Of a stretch of 64,000 nucleotides of DNA, positions 17,558 to 28,253 are shown in pieces (positions within the stretch are counted from its first letter, which is position 1; every line of letters starts with the position of its first letter). Under the pieces are notes generated by a model that had not been told where the DNA came from, searched no databases, and saw only the letters and a list, made by a program, of their open reading frames with translations. The stretch lies in NCBI RefSeq assembly GCF_002742635.1, contig NZ_PEGF01000002.1:1240001-1304000 (forward strand), read 5' to 3'. This DNA is from Caulobacter sp. X (GTDB lineage Bacteria; Pseudomonadota; Alphaproteobacteria; Caulobacterales; Caulobacteraceae). Both the position numbers and the translations under genes were made by a program.

Positions 17558-19360
17558 TTGAAGGACCGGATTTTGCGGGCCATTCCCACGGTCGCCCTGA
17601 CCGTGGGCGCGGCCTTGGCGGCGGACTACGTCCTCAACGTCCTGATCCGCGGTGTTCCATCGGACTTCACGCCGGCGACGACCTTGATCATCGCCTCGGT
17701 TATCGCGACCCCGCTGGCCTTATGGCTGAGCAGTCAACGCTTGCGCCTGGAGGAACTGCACCACGCCCTGTCGGCCAGCCTCGAGAGCAAGCAGAAGGCC
17801 ATCGAGGAGGCCGAGGAGGCCTTGGCCAAGTACCGCGAGGCGGACCGCCTGTACCGACTGCTGGGCGACAATCTGACCGACCACGTGGCGCTTTGGAGCC
17901 GCAAGGGCGAACGGCTCTACAGCTCCCCCAGCATCGAACCGATCACGGGCTATAGCGTGGAGGAGTTCCTGAACCTGCCGCCGACGGCCATGGTCAGCGA
18001 GTCCGATTTCCGTCGGGCGCAAAAGGTGATCATGAGCCGTACGCCCGGCGGTCCGCCCGCGAGCCTGGACTACGAGTGCATCCGCAAGGACGGCTCGATC
18101 ATCTGGCTGGAAAGCTCCTATTCGCGGCTGGGCGACGGGTCGGGCATTCTGCTCGTCACCTCGCGCGACATCACCGAACGCAAGCGCCTTGAGCTGGACA
18201 TCGCGCACGCGCTGGAGCTGGCCGAGGCGGCCTCGGCGGCCAAGTCCGATTTCCTGGCCAATATGACCCACGAGCTGCGCACGCCCCTGACGGCGATCAT
18301 CGGCTTCGCCGAGGTGCTGCGGCGGTCGGGAAGGCTGGACGAGACGTCCGCGCGTCAGGCGGGACATATCCTCGACGCCAGCAACACCCTGCTCAGCGTC
18401 GTCAACGACGTGCTGGATTTCTCGCGTCTGGAGGCCGCCGGCCTGGAGCTGGATCCCGCGCCGTTCGATCCGGCCGCCATGGCCTCGTCGTGCGCGGCCC
18501 TGGTCGAGGAGCGCGCCGACGCCAAGGGGCTATCCGTCATCGTCGAGGCCGGAGAGGCCATCGCGCCGATGAACCTGGACGGCTCCCGCCTTTCGCAGGT
18601 GCTGCTGAACTTCCTGTCCAACGCCGTGAAGTTCACCGCGCGGGGCGCGATCACCGTCAAGCTCCGTCAGATGATCGAGGGGGATCAGGCCCTGCTGCGC
18701 GCCGAGGTGGTCGACACCGGGATCGGGATCGCGCCCGAAAACCGCGAGGCGATCTTCGACCGGTTCTCGCAGGCCGACGCGGCTGTGTCGCGGCGGTTTG
18801 GGGGCACGGGTCTGGGCCTGGCGATCTCGCGCCGCATCATCGAACATATGGGCGGCAAGATTGGCGTCGACAGCGTCGAGGGCGAGGGGTCGACCTTCTG
18901 GTTCGAGGTGCGGGGCCCCTTGGCCGACGCGCCCTCGCCCCCGGTCGACGCGGCAGAACCCCTGAACGCCGAGGCGGGCGTACGGCTGCTGCTGGTCGAG
19001 GACAACGCCGTGAACCGCGAACTGGTCAAGGCGATGCTGGAGCCGTTCGGCGTGATCGTGGAGACCGCCAACGATGGCGTCGCCGGCGTCGAGGCCATGC
19101 GACAGGGCGAGTTCGACCTTGTGCTGATGGACGTGCAGATGCCGGTCAAGGACGGCCTGACCGCCACGCGGGAAATCCGGGCGCTGGAAGGCGCGCGCGG
19201 CGCGGCGACACCGATCATCGCCATGACCGCCAACGTCCTGCCCGAACAGGTCGCCAACTGCCTGGCCGCCGGCATGGACGACCATCTGGGCAAGCCGATC
19301 AGTCCGTCGAAGCTGCTGGAGGCGGTGGCGCGCTGGGCGGGCAGGAGCCACGCGGCCTAG
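17558..19360 (+). CDS. PAS hybrid sensor histidine kinase/response regulator
   Basis: About 600 residues. Two N-terminal transmembrane helices (about 9-30 and 40-57) are followed by a coiled linker and one PAS domain (about 95-215, with GYSVEEFLNLPP and the PAC end TSRDITERKRLE). The HisKA box is NMTHELRTPLTAI, with His about residue 238. HATPase_c boxes are NFLSNAVKFTA and GTGLGLAI. The C-terminal receiver has Asp about 525 (VLMDVQMPVKDG). The proposed TTG start lies 21 nt after a GGGGGAGG ribosome site, so the true start may be a non-standard codon a few residues upstream. It is followed by an HWE kinase gene after 77 bp. Confidence 0.88.
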   Translation: MKDRILRAIPTVALTVGAALAADYVLNVLIRGVPSDFTPATTLIIASVIATPLALWLSSQRLRLEELHHALSASLESKQKAIEEAEEALAKYREADRLYRLLGDNLTDHVALWSRKGERLYSSPSIEPITGYSVEEFLNLPPTAMVSESDFRRAQKVIMSRTPGGPPASLDYECIRKDGSIIWLESSYSRLGDGSGILLVTSRDITERKRLELDIAHALELAEAASAAKSDFLANMTHELRTPLTAIIGFAEVLRRSGRLDETSARQAGHILDASNTLLSVVNDVLDFSRLEAAGLELDPAPFDPAAMASSCAALVEERADAKGLSVIVEAGEAIAPMNLDGSRLSQVLLNFLSNAVKFTARGAITVKLRQMIEGDQALLRAEVVDTGIGIAPENREAIFDRFSQADAAVSRRFGGTGLGLAISRRIIEHMGGKIGVDSVEGEGSTFWFEVRGPLADAPSPPVDAAEPLNAEAGVRLLLVEDNAVNRELVKAMLEPFGVIVETANDGVAGVEAMRQGEFDLVLMDVQMPVKDGLTATREIRALEGARGAATPIIAMTANVLPEQVANCLAAGMDDHLGKPISPSKLLEAVARWAGRSHAA

Positions 19361-19437
19361 CTGGCGACAAGTCATGCGACTTCGCTGGGGCTATTGGCGA
19401 TGACAACCGGTACGTTGTTGGGCATGCCTCGGCCTTC

Positions 19438-20490
19438 ATGGTAAATGCAGGTCCCAAAGACGCGTGGGATCGCCGATTGCCCAAGAGCATAGATGAGTTC
19501 GATTGGGCGCAGACCCCTTTGGGGGCGAAGGAATCCTGGCCTGCTGCGCTCAGGACGACATACGACATCATGATGGGCACAGAGTTCGCGACCTGTGCAA
19601 CCTGGGGTCCTGAGCAGACCCTCATCTACAACGCCGCCTATATTCCCTTTCTGGGCGCAAGGCATCCCGACGCCTTGGGCCAGCCGATCCACGAGGTCTG
19701 GTCGGACGTCTGGGGCGATATCGCGCCGCTGATCGCCAGGGCCAGGGCGGGGGAGCGCGTCTACATGGAGAACATGCGCCTGGTGATGACCAGGAACGGG
19801 GCTCCCGAAGACACCTATTGGACCTTCTCCTACAGCCCCCTGCGCGACGGGGACCGCGTCGAGGGCATTCTCGACATCGCCATCGAGACGACGGGGCAGG
19901 TCGTGGCCGAGCGCGAGCGGGCGCTGGTGATGGCCGAAACCACCCATCGGCTGAAGAACACTCTGGCCCTGGTTCAGGCCATCGCCCAGCAGACCCTTCG
20001 CGATGTCCCTGACCGGGAGCGGGTGCAAACCTTTGATGATCGTCTGCACGCCCTGGCCAGCGCCCACGACGTGCTGCTGCAACACGACTGGAACGGCGCG
20101 GACCTCAAGGAGCTGATCGAGACGGCTCTGGCGCGGGTGGCCGATCCGTCTCGCTTCGACGTTGAAGGACCGCAACTGGTGGTCAAGGCGCCGATCGCCC
20201 AGACCGTATCGCTGCTGGTCCACGAGCTGGCGACCAATGCGATCAAGTACGGCGCACTGACGGAGGGGACTGGAAGGGTGTCCGTCAGCTGGGCGCGCGA
20301 GGGCGAGCATGTCCGGATGGAGTGGCGCGAGCGGGGCGGACCGCCCGCGGTCACGCCGAAGCGCAAGGGCTTCGGCTCCCGGCTCGTCAGTCTGGGACTG
20401 ACGGGCGCGGGCGGCGTCGAGAAGGATTTCGGACCGGAGGGACTGACGGTCCGCCTGACCGCATCGGTCGAAAGTCTGCTGGAGGCCTAG
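19438..20490 (+). CDS. PAS-containing HWE histidine kinase
   Basis: A soluble sensor kinase of about 350 residues. The N-terminal PAS-like half (FDWAQTPLGAKESWPAALRTTYDIMM..., TFSYSPLRDGDRVEGILDIAIETT) precedes the HWE core. The phospho-acceptor sits in ETTHRLKNTLALVQAIAQQTLR (His about 170). The N box is VHELATNAIKYGAL, and the characteristic W-x-E occurs in MEWRERGG. HWE kinases are frequent in alphaproteobacteria and often act in light or general-stress signalling. The ATG at 19438 is the first in-frame start after the preceding gene; the longer open frame upstream overlaps that gene and is not coding. Confidence 0.88.
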   Translation: MVNAGPKDAWDRRLPKSIDEFDWAQTPLGAKESWPAALRTTYDIMMGTEFATCATWGPEQTLIYNAAYIPFLGARHPDALGQPIHEVWSDVWGDIAPLIARARAGERVYMENMRLVMTRNGAPEDTYWTFSYSPLRDGDRVEGILDIAIETTGQVVAERERALVMAETTHRLKNTLALVQAIAQQTLRDVPDRERVQTFDDRLHALASAHDVLLQHDWNGADLKELIETALARVADPSRFDVEGPQLVVKAPIAQTVSLLVHELATNAIKYGALTEGTGRVSVSWAREGEHVRMEWRERGGPPAVTPKRKGFGSRLVSLGLTGAGGVEKDFGPEGLTVRLTASVESLLEA

Positions 20491-20501
20491 CGGCGCGAAG
20501 T

Positions 20502-20535
20502 CCGTCGCGGACGGCGATGCTCCGCGACGGTCTTT
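20502..20535 (+). terminator. Terminator between HWE kinase and purL
   Basis: A perfect 10-bp stem (CCGTCGCGGA/TCCGCGACGG) is followed by TCTTT, 11 bp after the kinase stop. It lies between convergent genes and could also help end purL transcription. Confidence 0.7.
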
Positions 20536-20541
20536 AGCCGA

Positions 20542-22749
<2,208 letters not shown>

Positions 22750-22904
22750 GGGCGCGCCTTCTAACCCGGTCCCCGGGATTCCGCCACAGCCCAGCGGATT
22801 TCTTCGCCGCGAGAACGGCCGACCGGAGAGCCGTCTCTCCCGACGCTGTTGGGAAAGTTTTGGAAAATCGTGAGCTTAGCTGGAATTAAGGCGGCTTGAC
22901 CGGA

Positions 22905-22929
22905 GGAACGTCGGGACTCCGGGTTCGTT
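22905..22929 (+). promoter_or_regulatory. EcfG-type general stress promoter (GGAAC-N16-CGTT)
   Basis: GGAAC at 22905-22909 and CGTT at 22926-22929 are separated by exactly 16 bp, matching the known EcfG/SigT consensus of alphaproteobacteria. The element ends 46 bp before the ATG of the small Gln-rich gene on the same strand. No experimental data are implied. Confidence 0.7.
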
Positions 22930-22975
22930 GTTCTTGCGTGCGTCAAGAGCGCGCTGTGAACCGAAGGAAAGCCCA

Positions 22976-23143
22976 ATGGCCGAACAAGACCGCAATCCGC
23001 AGCAGCAGCAGAACGACCAGCAACGTCCCGCTCCGGGCCAGCAACAGCAACAAGGCCAGCCGCGTCAGAACGAGCAGGGCCAAAATCCGGGCGGCGAGGC
23101 CGGACAGGCCGAACAGACCGAGGAACGGCGCGACCAGCGCTGA
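22976..23143 (+). CDS. Small Gln-rich hydrophilic protein, putative general stress gene
   Basis: A 55-residue, very hydrophilic protein (MAEQDRNPQQQQNDQQRPAP...) consisting almost entirely of Gln, Asn, Arg, Glu, Pro and Gly. It has no hydrophobic core, so it is probably intrinsically disordered. A GAAGGAAAG ribosome site precedes the ATG at 22976, an EcfG-type promoter lies upstream, and a stem-loop terminator follows. This complete transcription unit is the best evidence that the gene is real. Composition resembles hydrophilin-like stress proteins, but no family is recognised. A longer in-frame start at 22928 lies inside the promoter and is unlikely. Confidence 0.75.
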   Translation: MAEQDRNPQQQQNDQQRPAPGQQQQQGQPRQNEQGQNPGGEAGQAEQTEERRDQR

Positions 23144-23167
23144 CCTGCAAGAACTCTCCGTAGAAGG

Positions 23168-23198
23168 AAGGGCCGGCGGTGATCCGCCGGCCCTTCTT
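23168..23198 (+). terminator. Terminator of the Gln-rich gene
   Basis: The inverted repeat AAGGGCCGGCGG/CCGCCGGCCCTT is followed by CTTG, 25 bp after the stop. It may also act on the convergent hydrolase gene. Confidence 0.75.
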
Positions 23199-23244
23199 GC
23201 TTTGAAATCCCTCCCCCAGCGGGGCAGGATTTGTTGGTCGGCGT

Positions 23245-25176
23245 CTACTTGGCGTCGACGACCGGCAGCTCGATGAAGCTGGCCGTATCGCCCGCGTGGA
23301 ACACCCGCTGCGTGGCCTTCACATAGTCGCCGGGCTTGGCGAAGAAGATGTTCGGCACGAAGGTCTGCGGGTTGCGATCATAGAGCGGGAACCAGCTGGA
23401 CTGGACCTGCACCATGATCCGGTGCCCCGGCTTGAAGGTGTAGTTCGCGGTCGGCAGGATGAACTGGTACTTCAGCGCCTTGTTCGGCGTCAGGGCCTTG
23501 GGCTGGCTGAAGCTCTCGCGATAGCGGCCGCGGAAGATGGTCATGCCGACCGGCAGCTGATAGCCGCCTAGCTCGGGCTGGCTGGGGACCTCATCCGGAT
23601 AGACGTCGATCAGCTTGATGACCCAGTCGCTGTCGGTCCCGCTGGTCGAGGCCACCAGGTTCACCTTCGGCACGCCGGCGATCTTCAGCGGTTCCTTGAG
23701 CGGCTCGGACGTATAGGTCAGGACGTCCGGACGGCCATCGACGCTGCGCTGGTCGGTGACCAGCCAGGGCGTCCAGCGGCTGCGATCAGCGAACTGCAGC
23801 GGACGCGGGATGTACGGCACGGGCTTGGCCGGATCCGAGACATATTCGTCATAGGCCGCGTCGCCCTTGGCCGGCGCCGGTGCGGTGAAGTCGAGACCGC
23901 CCTTGGCTTCCAGATAGAGGTTCTTGGTCGTCTGGGCGTTGGTCCCGCCTTGGGGCCAGCTGGCGTAGCGGTTCCACTTGTTCTGGCCCGGATCGTAGAT
24001 CAGCACCGGCGGGGTGTCGGCCTTGGGGCCGTCCTTCAGGTGCTGGTCGAAGAAGGGCTTGAGCACGTCGCGGCGGAACTGCAGGGCGGTGTCGCCGTCC
24101 CACTTGAACGGGCCGAGGTTGTAGCCGTCGTAATTCACTTGGCTGTGCCGCCACGGGCCCAGCACCAGGTAGTTCATGTCATTGTTCTTGTCCTTGGACT
24201 CCAGCGCCGGGTACGAGTGCACCGCGCCCCAGATGTCCTCCTGGTCCCACAGGCCCTGGATCCACATGGTCGGCACCTTGAGCGGCGTCTTCTCCATGGT
24301 CTTGTCGAGGGCCTGCTCGCTCCAGAAGCTGTCATAGGCCGTGTGCTCGGCCAGCTTCTTGAACCAGGGCAGTTGGTCCAGGCCGTGGTTCTTGGCGTAG
24401 TCGCCGGCCGACCCCTCGCGCAGGAAGTTCGAATAGTCGTCATAGCCCTGGCGTTGGACGCTCTCGCCCGCGCCGCGCACCGTCGTCTGGCCGGTGAAGT
24501 AGTCGAAGTTGATCTGGCGGAAGGCGCCGAACTGGAACCAGTCGTCGCCCATCCAGCCGTCGACCATCGGGCTCATCGGCGCCGCCGCCTTCAAGGCCGG
24601 GTGCGGATTGACCAGGGCCATCACCACCGTGAAGCCTTCGTACGAGCTGCCCAGCATGCCGACCTTGCCGTTGGTCTCGGGCACGTTCTTCACCAGCCAG
24701 TCGATGGTGTCGTAGGCGTCGGTGGAGTGGTCGACCTCGGAGCTGTTCAGCGGGCCCTTCAGCGGCCGCGTCATCACATAGTCGCCTTCCGAGCCGTACT
24801 TGCCGCGGATGTCCTGGAAGACGCGGATGTAGCCGCCGTCGGCCACGAAGGGCTCGTCGCCCTGCGGCATGGCCGCCACCATGCGCGAGCTGTCGGCGCG
24901 GGCCGCGCGCTTGGTGGCGTTGTAGGGGGTGCGGGTCAGCAGGATCGGCAGGTTCTTGCCGCCCTTGGGCACGACGATGACGGTGTAGAGCTTGGTGCCG
25001 TCGCGCATCGGGATCATCACGACACGCTTTTCGTAATCGTAATTGACCTTGGCGGCGACATACTTGCCGTCGATGTCCGGCGTCATCGCCGAGATCTGCG
25101 CCTGGGCGGCGGCAGTGAACACCGAAGCGGCCGCGGCGGCGAGCAAGCCGGCGCGCAAGACGGAAGCAAAACGCAT
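23245..25176 (-). CDS. Exported CocE/NonD hydrolase (alpha-amino-acid ester hydrolase-like)
   Basis: About 643 residues with a signal peptide ending in AAAQAQ. It is an S15/CocE alpha/beta hydrolase: the nucleophile elbow GSSYEG has Ser about 178, the N-terminal part has RDGTKLYTVIVVPKG, and a C-terminal jelly-roll domain carries FKPGHRIMVQVQSSWFPLYDRNPQT. The GSSYEG form and the overall length fit alpha-amino-acid ester hydrolases, which act on alpha-amino esters and amino-beta-lactams. A peptidase or other ester substrate cannot be excluded. The ATG at 25176 follows GGAGGGCCC. It lies between purL and purQ but has no purine role that I can see. Confidence 0.88.
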   Translation of the reverse strand: MRFASVLRAGLLAAAAASVFTAAAQAQISAMTPDIDGKYVAAKVNYDYEKRVVMIPMRDGTKLYTVIVVPKGGKNLPILLTRTPYNATKRAARADSSRMVAAMPQGDEPFVADGGYIRVFQDIRGKYGSEGDYVMTRPLKGPLNSSEVDHSTDAYDTIDWLVKNVPETNGKVGMLGSSYEGFTVVMALVNPHPALKAAAPMSPMVDGWMGDDWFQFGAFRQINFDYFTGQTTVRGAGESVQRQGYDDYSNFLREGSAGDYAKNHGLDQLPWFKKLAEHTAYDSFWSEQALDKTMEKTPLKVPTMWIQGLWDQEDIWGAVHSYPALESKDKNNDMNYLVLGPWRHSQVNYDGYNLGPFKWDGDTALQFRRDVLKPFFDQHLKDGPKADTPPVLIYDPGQNKWNRYASWPQGGTNAQTTKNLYLEAKGGLDFTAPAPAKGDAAYDEYVSDPAKPVPYIPRPLQFADRSRWTPWLVTDQRSVDGRPDVLTYTSEPLKEPLKIAGVPKVNLVASTSGTDSDWVIKLIDVYPDEVPSQPELGGYQLPVGMTIFRGRYRESFSQPKALTPNKALKYQFILPTANYTFKPGHRIMVQVQSSWFPLYDRNPQTFVPNIFFAKPGDYVKATQRVFHAGDTASFIELPVVDAK

Positions 25177-25282
25177 GATGGTGGGCCCTCCTACAGAGGG
25201 CGGCACCTTAGGACCGGGATTTGCCGGCTGCTACGGTGTAACAGCACCGGTCAGCCCATTTTTATCCGCGAACGGAGAGGCT

Positions 25283-25945
25283 CTAGGCGCTCTGGAAGAT
25301 GCTGCGGAACAGGATCGCGCCGTCTTCCGAGCCAAGATCGGCGTCGAAGGCGCGGTCGGGGTGGGGCATGAGGCCCAGGACGTTGCCCTTGTCGTTGATG
25401 ATGCCGGCGATGTCGCGGGCCGAGCCGTTGGGGTTTTCCTTGTAGCGGAACACCACCTGGCCCTCGCCCTCGAGACGGTCCAGCGTCTCTTCGTCGGCGA
25501 AGTAGTTGCCCTCGCCGTTGCCGACGGTCATCACCGCCTGGCGCTGCTCGCCATAGCCGGCCGTGAAGCGGGTCTGGCCATTGACGATGTCCAGCTCGAC
25601 GGGCTTGCAGACGTACTTGAGGCCGGCGTTGCGCAGCAGGGCGCCGGGCAACAGGCCGACCTCGGTCAGCACCTGGAAGCCGTTGCAGATACCGACGACC
25701 GCGACGCCCTTGTCGGCGGCGGCGACGACTTCCTTCATCACGGGGCTGAGCGCCGCCATGGCGCCGCAGCGCAGGTAATCGCCGTACGAGAAGCCGCCGG
25801 GCAGGACGATCAGGTCCAGATCGTCCGGCAGGGCCGTCTCCTGGTGCCAGACCATTTCGACACGCGCCCCAGCGGAGCGCTCGATGGCGACCTTGCAGTC
25901 ACGATCGCAGTTCGAACCCGGAAAAACGATGACGGCGGCTTTCAT
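25283..25945 (-). CDS. purQ: Phosphoribosylformylglycinamidine synthase subunit PurQ
   Basis: The glutaminase subunit that feeds ammonia to PurL. It has 220 residues. It has the class I amidotransferase fold with the nucleophile Cys in [21 protein letters not shown] and the late His-x-Glu region in MPHPDRAFD. The N-terminal [16 protein letters not shown] is typical. The ATG at 25945 is preferred over 25963 because family proteins begin at that Met. It shares strand with purS, purC, purL and purB but is separated from each by unrelated genes. Confidence 0.98.
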   Translation of the reverse strand: MKAAVIVFPGSNCDRDCKVAIERSAGARVEMVWHQETALPDDLDLIVLPGGFSYGDYLRCGAMAALSPVMKEVVAAADKGVAVVGICNGFQVLTEVGLLPGALLRNAGLKYVCKPVELDIVNGQTRFTAGYGEQRQAVMTVGNGEGNYFADEETLDRLEGEGQVVFRYKENPNGSARDIAGIINDKGNVLGLMPHPDRAFDADLGSEDGAILFRSIFQSA

Positions 25946-25998
25946 GGCGCGGGCCTGTATCACCGTTCGGACGGAATGTCAGTGGGGCGAGCCGTTTA

Positions 25999-26137
25999 AA
26001 GCGCCCCCTCCGTCACGTCGCCTATCGGCGCCGCGCCACCTCCCCCGCAAGCGGAGCAGGAGGAAGACCCCGTCCTCCTCACCCGTGCAACGGGGGAGGT
26101 GGCGCGATGCGGATACGCATCGTGACGGAGGGGGCGC
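25999..26137. repeat. Large REP-like nested palindrome
   Basis: Outer arms GCGCCCCCTCCGTCACG (about 25999) and CGTGACGGAGGGGGCGC (to 26137) enclose inner arms GCCACCTCCCCCG and CGGGGGAGGTGGC. The ~140-nt block can fold into one long hairpin. It fills the gap between purQ and the DUF3291 gene and shares its CCTCCCCCGC core with the element at 33945-34058. Confidence 0.8.
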
Positions 26138-26146
26138 TTTTCAAGC

Positions 26147-26632
26147 TCAAGCGCACGCGTCCAATTCCGGCTCCACCGCCTCGCCGCTGGGCGGCGGGAA
26201 GGGCGCCTTGAAAGTGAAGGCGGCGGGTGTCGGGCCATGCGCTTCCAGGTGCGCCAGCTTCTCCAGCGCTTCCTCGACAGTCGGCGTGTGGCCGGCCGGG
26301 ACCCACCATAGCGCCATGTAGAGGTCCATGTGTTCGAACCACTCGCGGCGGCGGCGCATGATCTCGACGTGGCCGCTGCGATAGACGTAGGCGCCGAGCG
26401 AGGGAATATCCTCCCAGACCGACAGGTTCGGGATGAACAGCGGATCGCCGCCGATGGCCAGGTCCGTGGCGTTGTTGCCATCGCCCTTCAGCCGCCAGAC
26501 GAAGCCGGGGGAGCCTTCGGCCAGCGCGTTGATGCGGTCGAGGTTGCCGGCGAAGTCCTTGATCATCGGATGATCGATCGGCGCCTTCAGCCGCCCGACA
26601 TTGACCTCGGCCAGGTGGAACTTCGCGCTCAT
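26147..26632 (-). CDS. DUF3291 protein
   Basis: A 161-residue soluble protein resembling DUF3291, which is distantly related to ABM-type (antibiotic-biosynthesis monooxygenase) ferredoxin-like folds. Visible features are FHLAEVNVGRLKAPIDHPMIKDF, GFVWRLKGDGNNATDLAI, a central WEDIPSLGAYVYRSGHVEIMRRRREWFEHM and MALWWVPAGHTPTVEEAL. The ATG at 26632 follows GGGAGACC. It lies downstream of the rubredoxin and P450 genes on the same strand, so it may belong to that unit. Function unknown. Confidence 0.78.
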   Translation of the reverse strand: MSAKFHLAEVNVGRLKAPIDHPMIKDFAGNLDRINALAEGSPGFVWRLKGDGNNATDLAIGGDPLFIPNLSVWEDIPSLGAYVYRSGHVEIMRRRREWFEHMDLYMALWWVPAGHTPTVEEALEKLAHLEAHGPTPAAFTFKAPFPPPSGEAVEPELDACA

Positions 26633-26706
26633 TGATGGTCTCCCTTCCGCTCGCCGACGAACATCGTGTTGCGAAGCTTCGAGCGGAAGGGGCCGGACGC
26701 GCTTTT

Positions 26707-26886
26707 CTACAGCTCGATCATGTCGAAGTCGGACTTCGGCGTGCCGCACATCGGGCAGATCCAGCCGGCGGGGATGTCGGCCCAGCGCGTGCCGGGGGCG
26801 AGGCCCTCGGTCGGATCGCCCTGTTCCTCGTCGTAGATGTAGCCGCAGGTGCGGCACTGCCAGACCTTGAAGGGTTCCGCGCTCAT
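26707..26886 (-). CDS. Rubredoxin
   Basis: A 59-residue iron protein carrying one electron through a Cys4-bound iron. The two knuckles are CRTCGYIYDEEQGDP (residues about 11-14) and ICPMCGTPKSDF (about 44-47), with AGTRWADIPAGW-type spacing between them; this is a complete canonical rubredoxin. It lies 7 bp downstream of the P450 gene stop codon on the same strand, so the two are almost certainly cotranscribed. It may serve as redox partner for the P450, though a rubredoxin in that role would be unusual. Confidence 0.96.
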   Translation of the reverse strand: MSAEPFKVWQCRTCGYIYDEEQGDPTEGLAPGTRWADIPAGWICPMCGTPKSDFDMIEL

Positions 26887-26893
26887 CGTCGCC

Positions 26894-28168
26894 TCAGTGC
26901 ATCTTGAAGCGGATCGGCACAGCCTTGGGGCCGCAGACGAAGTTGGCGGTCATGCGCGTCGGCGTTCCGTCCAGCTCGACGCTCTCGAGACGGGCGAACA
27001 GCTCCTCCCACAGCACCCGCATCTCCATCCGCGCCAGGTGCTGGCCCAGGCAGATGTGCGCGCCGTAGCCGAAGGCGATGTGCTTGTTGGGCGTGCGGTC
27101 GACCTTGAAGCTGAAAGGGTCCTCGAACACCGTCTCGTCGCGGTTGCCCGAGGGGTAGGACAGGAACAGCCAGTCGCCCTTGGCGATTTTCTTACCCGCC
27201 AGCTCGGCGTCGGCCGTGGCGGTGCGCATGAAGTGCTTCACCGGCGTGACCCAGCGGATCGATTCCTCGATCAGGCCCGAGATCAACGAGGGGTCGGCTT
27301 TCACCTTGGCGAACTGCTCGGGGTTCTCGGCCAGAGCCCACAGCGCCCCGGCGGTGGTCGAGGACGTGGTGTCGTGGCCCGCCGTGGCGGCGATGATGTA
27401 GTTGCTCATCGCCTCCAGGTGCCCCATCGGCTCGCCGTTGATCTTGCCGTTGGCGATGATGCTGGCCAGGTCGTCGCGCGGCTTGGCGCGACGGTCCTCG
27501 GTCATGGCGTTGAAATACATCATGAAGTCCATGACCACGGACTGGATGCTGTCGACGCCTTCGCCGGCGTCGGTGATCGTCTTGCCGCTGCGGTTCAGGT
27601 CCGGGTCGGCGTTGCCGAACAGCTCCTGGGTCAGTTTGAGCATCCGGGGCTCGTCGCTCTCGGGGACGCCCAACACCTCCATGATCACGTGCAGGGGATA
27701 GAGGAAGGCGACGTCCCGGGCGAAGTCACAGCGGTCGCCGTGCTCGGCCATACGGTCGACGAAGCCGCGGGCGATCTCGCGGACGCGGGCTTCCAGCGCG
27801 CGCAGGTTCTGCGGCAGCAGCGAGCCTTGCGTGACCTTCCGATAGGCGAAGTGGTCCGGATTATCCATCTGCACCAGCGAGCGGACCAGGTGAGGGGACC
27901 CGCCCATCATCTCGCGCACCTTGCGATCGGCCTCGATCGTGGTCAGCACCGTGGCGCGGTCGCCGTTGTGAAAGAGCTCGTTCTGGCGCTCGACCTCCAG
28001 GATGTCGGCGTGGCGCGTGACCACCCAGAACGGATCGAAGCCCTCGGGCTGGGCCACATCCAGCGGCGCCTCCTTGCGCAGCCAGGCGAAGGCCTGATCG
28101 ACGCGGTCGCCGTCGGCATAGGCGGTGGGATCGACAATGTCCTTGGCGATGTCGGCGGGGATTGTCAT
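26894..28168 (-). CDS. Cytochrome P450
   Basis: A soluble bacterial P450 of 424 residues. Landmarks are the I-helix oxygen-binding motif AGHDTTSS, the K-helix ExxR in EESIRW, and the heme loop FGYGAHICLG with the thiolate ligand Cys about residue 373. It should hydroxylate a hydrophobic substrate, but the CYP family cannot be fixed by eye. The ATG at 28168 follows a perfect AGGAGG. It is divergent from a TetR gene that shares a palindromic operator with it, and is followed by rubredoxin. No ferredoxin or ferredoxin reductase gene is nearby. Confidence 0.95.
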   Translation of the reverse strand: MTIPADIAKDIVDPTAYADGDRVDQAFAWLRKEAPLDVAQPEGFDPFWVVTRHADILEVERQNELFHNGDRATVLTTIEADRKVREMMGGSPHLVRSLVQMDNPDHFAYRKVTQGSLLPQNLRALEARVREIARGFVDRMAEHGDRCDFARDVAFLYPLHVIMEVLGVPESDEPRMLKLTQELFGNADPDLNRSGKTITDAGEGVDSIQSVVMDFMMYFNAMTEDRRAKPRDDLASIIANGKINGEPMGHLEAMSNYIIAATAGHDTTSSTTAGALWALAENPEQFAKVKADPSLISGLIEESIRWVTPVKHFMRTATADAELAGKKIAKGDWLFLSYPSGNRDETVFEDPFSFKVDRTPNKHIAFGYGAHICLGQHLARMEMRVLWEELFARLESVELDGTPTRMTANFVCGPKAVPIRFKMH

Positions 28169-28221
28169 GCAGGCCTCCTGGTTCTCCCAAGGATGGCTCT
28201 CCGGCCATCTCAATTATTTGC

Positions 28222-28235
28222 TTGTTGTCCAACAA
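28222..28235. promoter_or_regulatory. Palindromic operator between P450 and TetR genes
   Basis: The perfect palindrome TTGTTG-TC-CAACAA lies in the 85-bp divergent intergenic region, partly embraced by TTATTTG/CAAATAA (28214-28220 and 28233-28239). Its size and position fit a TetR-family operator controlling both genes. Confidence 0.7.
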
Positions 28236-28253
28236 ATAACTAAGTTCGGCAAG

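Noticed and set aside
18490..19437. An N-terminal extension of the HWE kinase into the preceding gene.
   Set aside because: The extra frame is out of phase with the hybrid kinase coding sequence it overlaps and shows no domain; the ATG at 19438 gives a proper PAS start.
26079..26342. An open frame through the nested palindrome near 26100.
   Set aside because: It lies mainly in the REP-like repeat and antisense or out of frame to the DUF3291 gene.
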